This document shows positions 25,232 to 36,435 of a stretch of 64,000 bases of DNA, one piece after another. Position numbers and translations under genes: made by a program. Source of the stretch: Agrobacterium leguminum (GTDB lineage Bacteria; Pseudomonadota; Alphaproteobacteria; Rhizobiales; Rhizobiaceae); NCBI RefSeq assembly GCF_015704895.1, contig NZ_JADQWB010000010.1, positions 1 to 64,000 on the forward strand, read 5' to 3'. Numbering within the stretch: position 1 is the first letter of the stretch; each line of letters starts with the position of its first letter. The notes under the pieces were generated by a model, which was not told the origin of the DNA, did no database searches, and saw only the letters and a program-made list of their open reading frames with translations.

Positions 25232-26650
25232 TTGGCGAAAATGGCCCGCCTCAGAATAGTGTTCCGGTCGACAGCGGTGCGCCTTTCGGCGCTCTATATT
25301 CTGCTGTTTGCGCTCTGCGCCGCCTTCTTGGTCTTCTATGTCACCGCCCTTTCCGAACGGCTGCTGAACCAGCAGACGCGCGATGCCGTGCTTCAGGAAG
25401 TCTCGGATGTGCAGCGCATCTATAATCGCGGCGGCATCAACCCGCTGCTGCGGATGATGGAACGCCGCGCCCGCCAGCCGGGGGCGAGCCTTTACGTCAT
25501 CGCCGGGCCGAATGGCGAAATCCTTGCCGGCAACGTCGCTTCGGTGCAGCCGGGCGTTTTCGACAAGGAAGGCTGGACCGGTTTTCCTTTCCGTTACGAG
25601 CGTTACTCCGAAAGCGGCGACAGCGTGCAGCATCTGGCCACCGCCAATGTCTTCATGCTGGACAATGGCCTGCGCATCCTGATAGGGCGCGACCTCGGCG
25701 AACCCACCAAGTTCCGGGCGCTGGTGCGCAACGCGCTGATGGTGGCGCTCGCCATCATGGGTGGCGGCGCGCTGCTCATCTGGTTCGGCATCGGCCGCAA
25801 CGCGCTGAAACGTATCGACCGCATGTCGGCGGCGACCAAGAAGATCATGGCCGGCGACCTTTCGCAGCGCCTGCCGCAGGGCCGCTCCGGCGATGAATTC
25901 GACCGCCTGTCCGGCTCGCTCAACGCCATGCTCGGCCGCATCGAAAAGCTGAATGAAGGCCTGCGGCAGGTCTCCGACAATATCGCCCATGATCTGAAGA
26001 CGCCGCTGACGCGGCTGCGCAACAAGGCGGCCGCAGCGCTTGACGACAATGACGAGACGAAACGGCGCGCAGCGCTTGAAGGCATCATCGCCGAATCCGA
26101 CCAGCTTATCCGCACCTTCAACGCGCTGCTGATGATTTCCCGCGTCGAGGCAGGTTCGATCGCCGCCGAAATGACCGATGTGGACGTCTCGGCGATTGCC
26201 GCCGACAGCGCCGAACTCTACGAGCCGGTGGCCGAGGATGCCGGGCTTGTGCTGGAGGCCGAAATAGAGGCTGACCTGTCAGTAAAGGGCAACCGCGAGC
26301 TGATCGGTCAGGCGCTCTCCAACCTCATCGACAACGCCATGAAATATGCCTGCGAGGGCGAAGGCGACAAAAAGCTCGTTGTGCGTCTGGCAAGGGAACC
26401 GGAGGCCATCGTGCTCTCCGTCGCCGATCACGGCCCCGGCATTCCCGCCGAGAAACGCGGCGAGGTGCTGAAACGCTTCGTCAGGCTGGATGAAAGCCGC
26501 TCGAAACCCGGAACCGGGCTCGGCCTGTCGCTGGTGGAGGCCGTGATGGAGCTGCATGGCGGATCGCTGATGCTGTCGGACACGGATGCCGCGAATGGCG
26601 CCTGTCCGGGGCTGACCGTTTCGATGGTGTTTCCCGTCTCGAAGGCTTAG
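25232..26650 (+). CDS. Sensor histidine kinase paired with the degP-linked regulator
   Basis: This 472-residue membrane kinase has helices at about residues 16-38 and 163-187 with a ~125-residue periplasmic domain between them, a HAMP domain ('RNALKRIDRMSAATKKIMAG'), the H-box 'VSDNIAHDLKTPLTRLRNKA' (His near 253), and N and G boxes ('LSNLIDNAMKYA', 'SRSKPGTGLGLSLVEAVMEL'). It starts with TTG one base after the regulator stop; an ATG nine bases further in is possible. The ligand is unknown. Confidence 0.92.
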   Translation: MAKMARLRIVFRSTAVRLSALYILLFALCAAFLVFYVTALSERLLNQQTRDAVLQEVSDVQRIYNRGGINPLLRMMERRARQPGASLYVIAGPNGEILAGNVASVQPGVFDKEGWTGFPFRYERYSESGDSVQHLATANVFMLDNGLRILIGRDLGEPTKFRALVRNALMVALAIMGGGALLIWFGIGRNALKRIDRMSAATKKIMAGDLSQRLPQGRSGDEFDRLSGSLNAMLGRIEKLNEGLRQVSDNIAHDLKTPLTRLRNKAAAALDDNDETKRRAALEGIIAESDQLIRTFNALLMISRVEAGSIAAEMTDVDVSAIAADSAELYEPVAEDAGLVLEAEIEADLSVKGNRELIGQALSNLIDNAMKYACEGEGDKKLVVRLAREPEAIVLSVADHGPGIPAEKRGEVLKRFVRLDESRSKPGTGLGLSLVEAVMELHGGSLMLSDTDAANGACPGLTVSMVFPVSKA

Positions 26651-26823
26651 GCATCGCGGCTGACGATGCCGTTCACCGGGATTTGTGCGCAAAGTCTTCG
26701 CCATCCGGAAAATGACTGTTTTTCAAGATTGTATTGCAAGATGATCTGAAGAATAGTCCGATTGATTGACGGCAATGGCTCTGTTCGGAAATCGCGTGCG
26801 ATGGACGAGAGGATGTGTGACGG

Positions 26824-27249
26824 GTGGCAGCTACGGTTCCCTTGACCGACGACGGGCACGGCCCGATCATTCTGTTCGATGCCGAATGTGTGCTGTGCTC
26901 CGTGAATGCGCAATTCGTGCTGCGGCATGACAGGGCCGGATATTTCCGCCTGGCGTCCATGCAGGGCGATATCGGCGCGGAAATTTACCGACGTTGCGGC
27001 ATGGACCCGAAAGATCCGGTCAGCATGCTGGTCGTGGAGGGCGGCAGGGTGCGGCAGGACAGCGATGCCGTGCTGAGCATATATGAAGCGCTGGGCCTAC
27101 CCTGGCGGCTGGTCACCATATTGCGCATCGTTCCCGCATTCCTACGCGATCCCGTTTATCGCTTTGTCGCCCGCAATCGCTACCGCTGGTTTGGAAAACG
27201 CGAAGAATGCTGGGTAGCGCCGCCGGAGTACCGGGAGAGAATCCTTTGA
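26824..27249 (+). CDS. DCC-family thiol-disulfide oxidoreductase-like protein (DUF393)
   Basis: This 141-residue protein has the family name motif DxxCxxC in 'ILFDAECVLCSVNAQFVLRH' and the usual 'FRLASMQGD' and 'DPVSMLVVEGGRVRQDSDAV' segments. Such proteins have a thioredoxin-like fold and unknown substrates. It appears to start with GTG. It ends 61 bp before the next gene on the same strand, so the two are probably one unit. Confidence 0.87.
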   Translation: MAATVPLTDDGHGPIILFDAECVLCSVNAQFVLRHDRAGYFRLASMQGDIGAEIYRRCGMDPKDPVSMLVVEGGRVRQDSDAVLSIYEALGLPWRLVTILRIVPAFLRDPVYRFVARNRYRWFGKREECWVAPPEYRERIL

Positions 27250-27310
27250 CCATGGCAATAGCCACCCGTTCAGGTAAACCGGGCATCGGCACAGAGGCGT
27301 CGGCAGGGCA

Positions 27311-29032
27311 ATGAAAATATTGATCCTCGGCGGTTATGGTGTGTTCGGCGGCCGGCTGGCGGAACTGCTTGCCGATATGTCCAGCCTTGAAATTCTCGTC
27401 TGCGGCCGCAGCCTCGCACGGGCGGAGGCCTTTTGCGCAGCCTGGCACGGACAGGCGCAATTGCGCCCGCTGATGCTCGATCGCCGCGATATCGCAGACG
27501 CCCTGCGCATCCACAAGCCCGATCTTGTCGTCGATGCGTCCGGGCCGTTCCAGACCTATGGCAGCGCATGTTACGGCGTGATAACGGCATGCATCGACGC
27601 CGGGATAGACTATCTCGATTTCGCAGATGCCGCCGATTTCGTTTTCGGCGTCAGCCAATTCGACGAGCGGGCGAAAGCCGCCGGTGTTTTCGTCCTGTCA
27701 GGCGTCAGCAGTTTCCCCGTCCTGACGGCCGCCGTCCTGCGCGAAATGGAAAGGACCATGGACATTCTCACCGTCGAGGGCGGAATAGCGCCGTCTCCCT
27801 ATGCCGGGATCGGCCTCAACGTCATGCGGGCGGTGGTGGGTTATGCCGGCGCGCCGGTCAAGCTCTGGCGGCATGGCAGGCCGGCGCATGGCGTCGGCCT
27901 TGCGGAAAGCAGGCGCTTCACCGTTGCCGTGCCCGGCAGGCTGCCGTTGCGCAATATTCACTTTTCGCTGGTCGATGTGCCGGATTTACAGGTGATTCCA
28001 CCGGAACACCCGTCGATGACCGATATATGGATGGGGGCCGGTCCCGTGCCGGAGTTTCTGCACCGTATGTTGAACCTTCTGGCGAAAGCGCGGGCGCGGT
28101 TCGGCCTTCCCTCATTCGCGCCGCTATCGCCGCTGTTTCATGCCGTGCTGAACCGGATGCGCTTTGGCGAACATCGCGGCGGTATGTTCGTCCGCGCGCA
28201 GGGGCGTGCAGCGGGCAGGCCGATGGAGATGAGCTGGCATTTGCTGGCCGAAGGCGATGACGGCCCCTACATCCCCTCCATGGCGATCGAGGCTATTGTC
28301 CGCAAGATGCTGAGCGGCGAGCGCCCGCTGCCCGGCGCACGCGCCGGCACGGATGCGCTGAACCTTGCCGATTACGACCGGCTTTTCCGCAGCAAGACGA
28401 TCTACACGGGGTTCCGCCGCGAGGAACCCGACGTCCCGCTGTTCCGCCAGCTTCTCGGCCCGGCCTTCGATGACTTGCCGCCGCGTCTGCGGGAACTGCA
28501 CGACAGCAAGGATGCGAGGCAATGGAGCGGGGTCGCCGAGATACGCCACGGACAGGGCATGCTGGCCCGCATGATTTCCGCGCTCGTCGGCTTTCCGCAG
28601 GCGGGAAAGCAGGTTCCCGTCAGCGTCACCTTCACGCCGGAAAAGGATAAGGAGCGCTGGACGCGGAATTTCGGCGGGCGGCGCTTCTCGTCTACACAGT
28701 CGGCAGGCATGGGCAAGGATCGATATCTGCTGGCGGAGCGCTTCGGCATCGTTACCGTCGCTCTGGCGCTGGTGCTCGATGGCGGCCGGCTGGCTCTCAT
28801 CCCTCGGCGATGGCATGTTCTGGGCGTACCGCTGCCCGGCTTTCTTCTGCCGAAGGGCGAGAGTTTCGAGTCCGAGGAAAACGGCCGGTTCTGCTTCGAT
28901 GTGGAAATTTCTCTGCCCTTCGTCGGTCTCGTCGTCGCTTATAAGGGCACGCTGGAACCGGCCGCCCGTTCTGCGAAACATCGCGGCCCCGGTGAAACGC
29001 TTTGCGGCGCTTCACCGGGTGAGGAGGCGTGA
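27311..29032 (+). CDS. Saccharopine-dehydrogenase-like NAD(P) protein fused to DUF4166
   Basis: This 573-residue protein joins an N-terminal Rossmann domain ('MKILILGGYGVFGGRLAELL' with GGxGxxG, then 'PDLVVDASGPFQTYGSACYG') of the saccharopine dehydrogenase-like type to a C-terminal DUF4166 domain (about residues 390-555, 'GQGMLARMISALVGFPQAGK' then 'TFTPEKDKERWTRNFGGRRF'). The substrate is unknown. The fusion and the preceding DCC protein suggest a small redox pathway, but this is inference. Confidence 0.85.
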   Translation: MKILILGGYGVFGGRLAELLADMSSLEILVCGRSLARAEAFCAAWHGQAQLRPLMLDRRDIADALRIHKPDLVVDASGPFQTYGSACYGVITACIDAGIDYLDFADAADFVFGVSQFDERAKAAGVFVLSGVSSFPVLTAAVLREMERTMDILTVEGGIAPSPYAGIGLNVMRAVVGYAGAPVKLWRHGRPAHGVGLAESRRFTVAVPGRLPLRNIHFSLVDVPDLQVIPPEHPSMTDIWMGAGPVPEFLHRMLNLLAKARARFGLPSFAPLSPLFHAVLNRMRFGEHRGGMFVRAQGRAAGRPMEMSWHLLAEGDDGPYIPSMAIEAIVRKMLSGERPLPGARAGTDALNLADYDRLFRSKTIYTGFRREEPDVPLFRQLLGPAFDDLPPRLRELHDSKDARQWSGVAEIRHGQGMLARMISALVGFPQAGKQVPVSVTFTPEKDKERWTRNFGGRRFSSTQSAGMGKDRYLLAERFGIVTVALALVLDGGRLALIPRRWHVLGVPLPGFLLPKGESFESEENGRFCFDVEISLPFVGLVVAYKGTLEPAARSAKHRGPGETLCGASPGEEA

Positions 29033-29107
29033 GGGCAGAGACGCCTTTCCTCATTGGGGACGTGCTGGAGCGCGCATCCGTGGCCGCGCGGTTCTCCTGC
29101 TCGCGGT

Positions 29108-29971
29108 TTAGAACGTGTAAGCGATGCCCACCATTGCAAACGGCTGAATATCTTTCTTCGACAGGGGGCTGTCCTTGGCATCCCCCAGCAGGAAGCCGAC
29201 GCCGCCCGTGCCGGTGATAGACCAGTTCTCGGTCATAAGGTAAGTGACGGAGGCGCTGGCGTCGATGCGCTTGAAGCCCGATTTCGCGTCGAAGCGGCGC
29301 AGGCCCGAGCGGGCGGACTGGGCCGAGGTGACGCCGAAATAGGATTTCATGTGCTTGTCGTCCGCCCAGGTGGCGGAGAGGTCGGCGCCCAGGATGAACT
29401 GGTCCACCTTGTGCGAGACGCTGGCGCCGATGGTCGCGGTCAGGCCTTCGCTGCCGTCGATGGTCTTGTCCACCTTGGCGTAGATTTCGAAGGGGTCGAC
29501 GCCATAGGCGATGACGCCGCCCACCACGCCGGCCGCCTTGATATCGCCCATTCCGCGCAGGTTTTTCCTGTCGTCCTTCTCCTTGCGCCCGGCCTCCCAG
29601 CCGCCCTTCACACCCAGCCTGAAGCCGTTGTGGTTCAACAGGTTGACGGTGACGCCGCTGAAATCGATGCTAAGCGTATCTCCATATTCGATGGAAACCA
29701 GCGGCACGGCGCCTGCTTCCAGCTTGTCTGAACCCTCATATTTCGGGGCGTAGGCGGCACCGACACCGAGCGTGATCTTCCAGTCGCTGGAGCTGCTGTA
29801 GCGGGCATTGTCGAAATTGCCCTGCGGATCGGCCACCCGGTCCGATTTGCCGATATCGGCGGCGAAAACGGGGGTGCAGACGGCCTGCGCCATGGGCAGC
29901 GTCGTCAGGCAAAGGGCCATCGCGCGCAGGTTCTTTTGCAATTTCGCTGTAAAAATCTGTTTCATGATCAT
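29108..29971 (-). CDS. MipA/OmpV-family outer membrane protein
   Basis: This 287-residue protein has a signal peptide (about residues 1-40, ending near 'TPVFAADIGKS') and a beta-barrel ending in the C-terminal aromatic 'FAMVGIAYTF' typical of outer membrane proteins. The motifs 'WKITLGVGAAYAPKYEGSDK' and 'GFRLGVKGGWEAGRKEKDD' match the MipA/OmpV family. A second in-frame ATG lies six bases inside. It converges with the preceding gene and is divergent from glnE. Its function in this group is not defined. Confidence 0.88.
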   Translation of the reverse strand: MIMKQIFTAKLQKNLRAMALCLTTLPMAQAVCTPVFAADIGKSDRVADPQGNFDNARYSSSSDWKITLGVGAAYAPKYEGSDKLEAGAVPLVSIEYGDTLSIDFSGVTVNLLNHNGFRLGVKGGWEAGRKEKDDRKNLRGMGDIKAAGVVGGVIAYGVDPFEIYAKVDKTIDGSEGLTATIGASVSHKVDQFILGADLSATWADDKHMKSYFGVTSAQSARSGLRRFDAKSGFKRIDASASVTYLMTENWSITGTGGVGFLLGDAKDSPLSKKDIQPFAMVGIAYTF

Positions 29972-30258
29972 ATCCGTAGCAACACCGAGCGTTGGAAAAC
30001 CGGGGAGTCGGGTTTCGTTGAGGCTGACGCTACGCGGGCACAATTGCGGAGACATTACGGGGTACGGCGCTTTGGAAAACATCGCCATCGGCGGTTTTAT
30101 GATCGCAAAGCGGCCTGCATTTGTTACAACGCCAGATGCATGCGCCGGGAGGATTCTAAGAGGTGCGGCGGCAGGGACGTTTCGGGTGCGGCGCATCCGG
30201 TCCTGAAAGCCGTATGTTAGGAAGCGGCGAGAGGATAGTCGGAAGAGGGAGAGACACA

Positions 30259-33228
30259 GTGACGAAACGGGAAACCGCCGAAAGGCGGCTGAGCGAGGTT
30301 CTGCCGGGCGTGATCCGCCCCTATACGCAGACGGAACTGAAATCCGTTCTTTCGACGCTGAAGGATATCGGCAAAAGCGAGCCGGCGGTGGCCGCGCTGC
30401 TTGCCGGGGAAAGCGCACTCAAAGAGTTCATCGCCGCGGCTTTCACGCTGTCCCCCTATCTGCGTGACATGGCGTCGGCGGATGAGGGGCTTTTGTCGCT
30501 GGCGATGTCGAAACCGCTCGAGCCGCTGCTGGCGGGTCTTGTCCATGAGGCGCGCGATTGCTGGAAGCCGGGCGAAGAAGGCGGGGTGCCGAGCGAAAAC
30601 GAGGTGATGTCGCGGCTGAGGGTAGCCAAGCGGCGGCTCTCTTTCATCGCGGCACTTGCCGATCTGGCGCGCATCTTCACCGCCCGCGATACGACACGCT
30701 GGCTGAGCGACATGGCGGATGCATCGCTTTCCGCCGCCATCGATCACCTGCTGCTCGCCGCCCATGAGAGCGGCAAGCTGAAGCTGAAGAATGTCGCAGC
30801 CCCCAGCGATGGGTCGGGCCTCATCGTGCTCGGCATGGGCAAGCTCGGCGCGCGGGAGCTGAATTATTCTTCCGATATCGACGCCGTGGTGTTCTTCGAA
30901 CCCTCAGCCGGCATCATGGATGATCCCTATGATGCGACGGAGAATTTCGGCCGGATGATGCGCCGTCTGGTCCGCATCATGCAGGAGCGCACGGCCGATG
31001 GTTACGTCTTCCGCACCGATCTTAGGCTGCGGCCAGACCCCGGCTCGACGCCGCTCGCCATCCCCGTGGAGGCGGCGCTGCTTTATTACGAGGGCAGGGG
31101 GCAGAACTGGGAACGTGCCGCCTATATCAAGGCGCGGCCGGTGGCCGGCGATATCAAGGCGGGTGAGGATTTCCTGCGCGAGCTGACGCCCTTCATCTTC
31201 CGCAAATATCTCGATTATGCGGCGATTGCCGATATTCATTCCATCAAGCGGCAGATCCACGCCCATAAGGGCCATGGCGCGATTGCGGTGAAGGGCCACA
31301 ATGTCAAGCTTGGGCGCGGCGGCATCCGTGAGATCGAGTTTTTCGCACAGACCCAGCAGTTGATTGCCGGCGGCCGTATGCCGGCGCTCAGGGTGCGCGC
31401 AACGCAGGAGGCGCTTGCGGCGCTGACCGAGGCGAAATGGATCGACGCCGAAACGCGGGACAGCCTGACAGACGCCTATTGGTTCCTGCGCGAAGTGGAG
31501 CACCGCATCCAGATGGTGCGCGACGAGCAGACCCATGTGCTGCCCGACACCGAAGCCGAACTTAAGCGCATCGCCTTCATGCTCGGTTTCGAGGACACCA
31601 GGGCCTTTTCGGAAAAGCTGGAACAGGTGCTGCGGCTGGTGGAACGGCGTTATTCGGCGCTGTTCGAGCAGGAGGTGAAGCTGTCAGGCGAGGCCGGCAA
31701 TCTGGTCTTCACCGGCCAGAAGGACGATCCCGATACGTTAAAGACGCTCTCCGCCCTCGGTTTCGAGCGGCCGGAGGATATTTCCCGCGTCATCCGCACC
31801 TGGCACAATGGCCGTTACCGGGCGACGCAATCGGTGGAGGCGCGCGAACGGCTGACGGAGCTGACGCCGGACCTGCTGCGCGCATTCGGTGAAAGCAAAC
31901 GGGCCGATGAGGCGCTGCTGCGTTTCGACAATTTCCTCTCCGGTTTGCCGGCCGGCATCCAGCTCTTTTCGCTGCTCGGCAACAACCCGGCGCTGCTCGA
32001 CCTGCTGGTGACGATCATGTCGTCCGCACCGCGCCTTGCCGAAATCATCGCCGCCCGTCCGCATGTGTTCGACGGCATGCTGGACCCGGCATTGATGAGC
32101 GACGTGCCGACGCGCGACTATCTCGCCCACCGCATGGGAAGCTTTCTCTCCAATGCCCGCCACTACGAGGATATTCTCGACCGGCTGCGCATTTTCGCCG
32201 CCGAACAGCGGTTCCTCATCGGCGTGCGGCTCCTGACCGGCGCAATCCGCGGCGAGGTGGCCGCCCGCGCCTTCACTCACCTTGCCGATCTGGTAATCGA
32301 GGCCGCGCTCAATGCCGTTCTGGCGGAGATGGAAGCGGCGCATGGGCCTTATCCCGGCGGGCGCGTGGCTGTCATGGGCATGGGCAAGCTTGGCTCCTTC
32401 GAGCTGACGGCCGGTTCGGATGTCGATCTTATCCTGCTTTACGATTATAACGATGCCGCCCATGAATCGACCGGCGCAAAGCCGCTCGATGTCGTGCGTT
32501 ATTTCACCCGCGTCACCCAGAGACTGATCGCCGCGCTTTCCGCGCCGACGGCGGAGGGCGTGCTTTACGAGGTGGACATGCGGCTTCGCCCCTCCGGCAA
32601 CAAGGGGCCGGTGGCGACGCGCATTTCCGCCTTCGAGAAATACCAGCGCGAGGAAGCCTGGACCTGGGAACACATGGCGCTGTCGCGCGCCCGCCTGATC
32701 TGCGGCGATGCCTCGCTGATGGAGGATGCGCGCCGCATCATCGCCTCCATCCTGTCCCAGAAACGTGACGTGGCCAAGGTCTCCACTGATGTGCTGGAGA
32801 TGCGCAGCCTGATCGAGCAGGAGAAGCCGCCGGAAAACAACTGGGATTTCAAGCTCATCAATGGCGGGCTGATCGACCTCGAATTCATCGCCCAATATCT
32901 GGCGCTGGTGGGGCCGGTGAAGGGGCTTGCCGCGCATGAACCGGGGCGCAACACGGCCGAAGCGCTGCAGGCGCTCGCCGCCCCTGTCATGGAGCCGCAG
33001 GCCTTTGATGATTGCATGGCGGCGATGGCGCTCTACACCGAAATCTCGCAGATCGTGCGGCTATGCATCGATGGCGCCTTCAACCCGAAGGAAGCGCCGG
33101 CGGGCCTCACCGATCTCGTTTGCCGGGCGGGGGATTGCCCTGACATTCCCACGCTGGAGGGGGAGGTGAAGCGGCTGGCGAAGGCGGTGCGGAAGGCGTT
33201 TGTGGGAACGGTGAAGAATGGCGGGTGA
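30259..33228 (+). CDS. glnE: Bifunctional glutamine synthetase adenylyltransferase/deadenylase GlnE
   Basis: This 989-residue enzyme adds AMP to glutamine synthetase and removes it in response to nitrogen status signalled by PII. It has two nucleotidyltransferase domains with the twin motifs 'GMGKLGARELNYSSDIDAVV' (near residue 190, deadenylase half) and 'GMGKLGSFELTAGSDVDLIL' (near 710, adenylylase half), plus helical linkers. GTG at 30259 is chosen after GGAAGAGGGAGAGA; the open frame upstream is not conserved-looking. Confidence 0.96.
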   Translation: MTKRETAERRLSEVLPGVIRPYTQTELKSVLSTLKDIGKSEPAVAALLAGESALKEFIAAAFTLSPYLRDMASADEGLLSLAMSKPLEPLLAGLVHEARDCWKPGEEGGVPSENEVMSRLRVAKRRLSFIAALADLARIFTARDTTRWLSDMADASLSAAIDHLLLAAHESGKLKLKNVAAPSDGSGLIVLGMGKLGARELNYSSDIDAVVFFEPSAGIMDDPYDATENFGRMMRRLVRIMQERTADGYVFRTDLRLRPDPGSTPLAIPVEAALLYYEGRGQNWERAAYIKARPVAGDIKAGEDFLRELTPFIFRKYLDYAAIADIHSIKRQIHAHKGHGAIAVKGHNVKLGRGGIREIEFFAQTQQLIAGGRMPALRVRATQEALAALTEAKWIDAETRDSLTDAYWFLREVEHRIQMVRDEQTHVLPDTEAELKRIAFMLGFEDTRAFSEKLEQVLRLVERRYSALFEQEVKLSGEAGNLVFTGQKDDPDTLKTLSALGFERPEDISRVIRTWHNGRYRATQSVEARERLTELTPDLLRAFGESKRADEALLRFDNFLSGLPAGIQLFSLLGNNPALLDLLVTIMSSAPRLAEIIAARPHVFDGMLDPALMSDVPTRDYLAHRMGSFLSNARHYEDILDRLRIFAAEQRFLIGVRLLTGAIRGEVAARAFTHLADLVIEAALNAVLAEMEAAHGPYPGGRVAVMGMGKLGSFELTAGSDVDLILLYDYNDAAHESTGAKPLDVVRYFTRVTQRLIAALSAPTAEGVLYEVDMRLRPSGNKGPVATRISAFEKYQREEAWTWEHMALSRARLICGDASLMEDARRIIASILSQKRDVAKVSTDVLEMRSLIEQEKPPENNWDFKLINGGLIDLEFIAQYLALVGPVKGLAAHEPGRNTAEALQALAAPVMEPQAFDDCMAAMALYTEISQIVRLCIDGAFNPKEAPAGLTDLVCRAGDCPDIPTLEGEVKRLAKAVRKAFVGTVKNGG

Positions 33229-33232
33229 GGCT

Positions 33233-33392
33233 TCACCCCCCTCTGCCCTGCCGGGCATCTCCCCCACAAGGGGGGAGATCAGCTAGACGGACGCTCCTCG
33301 CCGAATTCGCAACGTTTGAGATGATCGAGCCGTTGCCGCTGGTCGATCTCCCCCCTTGTGGGGGAGATGCCCGGCAGGGCAGAGGGGGGTAA
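33233..33392. repeat. ~160-bp inverted-repeat element between glnE and pleC
   Basis: CCCCCCTCTGCCCTGCCGGG followed by CATCTCCCCCACAAGGGG (about 33238-33275) returns inverted as CCCCTTGTGGGGGAGATG then CCCGGCAGGGCAGAGGGGGG (about 33355-33392). A ~75-bp unique middle separates the arms. It lies between the convergent glnE and pleC genes, so it could act as a two-way terminator, although it has no T tract. Confidence 0.85.
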
Positions 33393-33412
33393 GCTCCGCA
33401 TCCGACGCCAAC

Positions 33413-35749
<2,337 letters not shown>

Positions 35750-35775
35750 TGTCCCGCCTTCAAGATGTCCCCAGT

Positions 35776-35860
35776 GATTCGAAGCGCCGCCGCTCGAATA
35801 TGACTAGTGAATCAAATGCGATTCGCTGTGTCCAGAGGCAAAAGTTAAAAGAATTTTAAC
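35776..35860 (-). promoter_or_regulatory. CtrA box and GANTC cluster upstream of pleC
   Basis: TTAA-N7-TTAAC, the full CtrA consensus, lies at 35845-35860, about 95 bp before the pleC start, and is embedded in a perfect palindrome GTTAAAA-gaa-TTTTAAC (35844-35860). Three GANTC sites, the CcrM methylation target, lie at 35776-35780, 35809-35813 and 35820-35824 between it and the gene. This is the signature of a cell-cycle-controlled promoter in alphaproteobacteria. Confidence 0.75.
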
Positions 35861-35986
35861 CCCTTGAACCGACTCCGTATTTTTTCGGGACGGTCTGTTT
35901 CCGCTTTGGCGAAGGCGGGAATTATGAACGAAATCAGTGAGCCGGCAATCCGATCCGGTCGTTGCGGAGCGCCGCTGGAACAGGCG

Positions 35987-36307
35987 TCAGGCTCCGTCGA
36001 AGGCGTCGAGAGCCGTGCCAAGCGCGCTGATCACGCCATTGCCCGCCGCCGGAAGACCGGTCAGCACCGCGCTGATTATATCGTCGCGGCTCGCGCCCCG
36101 CACCTTGGCTTCCATCACGTGAAAGGAGAGCCCGCTTTCCAGACGCAGGGCGGCAAGAATGCCGATATAGATCAGGCTCTGCGTCTTCACATCGAGCGTG
36201 GACGCCGCCCTGAGACCCTGCACGGCCTGAAACCATGCCGCCTTGTGGGCCGGAGCATCGGTCATAAAGCGCTGAAACGAAGCGCTGGTCTTGGACATAT
36301 CCGTCAT
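35987..36307 (-). CDS. Carboxymuconolactone decarboxylase / AhpD-like protein
   Basis: This 106-residue protein matches the CMD/AhpD fold: 'HKAAWFQAVQGLRAASTLDV', 'TQSLIYIGILAALRLESGLS' and 'HVMEAKVRGASRDDIISAVL'. The CxxC of true AhpD peroxidase-recycling proteins is absent, so disulfide reductase activity is unlikely. The ATG at 36307 is chosen over longer frames because of a strong GGAAAGGAA site. It lies downstream of pepN on the same strand, separated by a 34-bp palindrome. Confidence 0.85.
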   Translation of the reverse strand: MTDMSKTSASFQRFMTDAPAHKAAWFQAVQGLRAASTLDVKTQSLIYIGILAALRLESGLSFHVMEAKVRGASRDDIISAVLTGLPAAGNGVISALGTALDAFDGA

Positions 36308-36372
36308 CTGAAATTCCTTTCCGGTCTTCAGCCGTTCCCGGCCTCTCGCGAACCATCCTGTCGCGCAACGCA

Positions 36373-36406
36373 ATACGCCGCCTTGATGGCGATCAAGACG
36401 GCGTAT
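36373..36406. promoter_or_regulatory. 34-bp palindrome with FNR-like core, or pepN terminator hairpin
   Basis: ATACGCCG-c-CTTGAT-ggcg-ATCAAG-a-CGGCGTAT: 14 of 15 bases per arm pair. The centre TTGATGGCGATCAA is a perfect FNR/FixK consensus 76 bp before the AhpD-like gene. The same sequence would fold as a long RNA hairpin just after the pepN stop, so a terminator without a T tract is an equally good reading. Confidence 0.5.
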
Positions 36407-36435
36407 CGGCATTGTCCGGAGTTTTGGCGGGGCGG

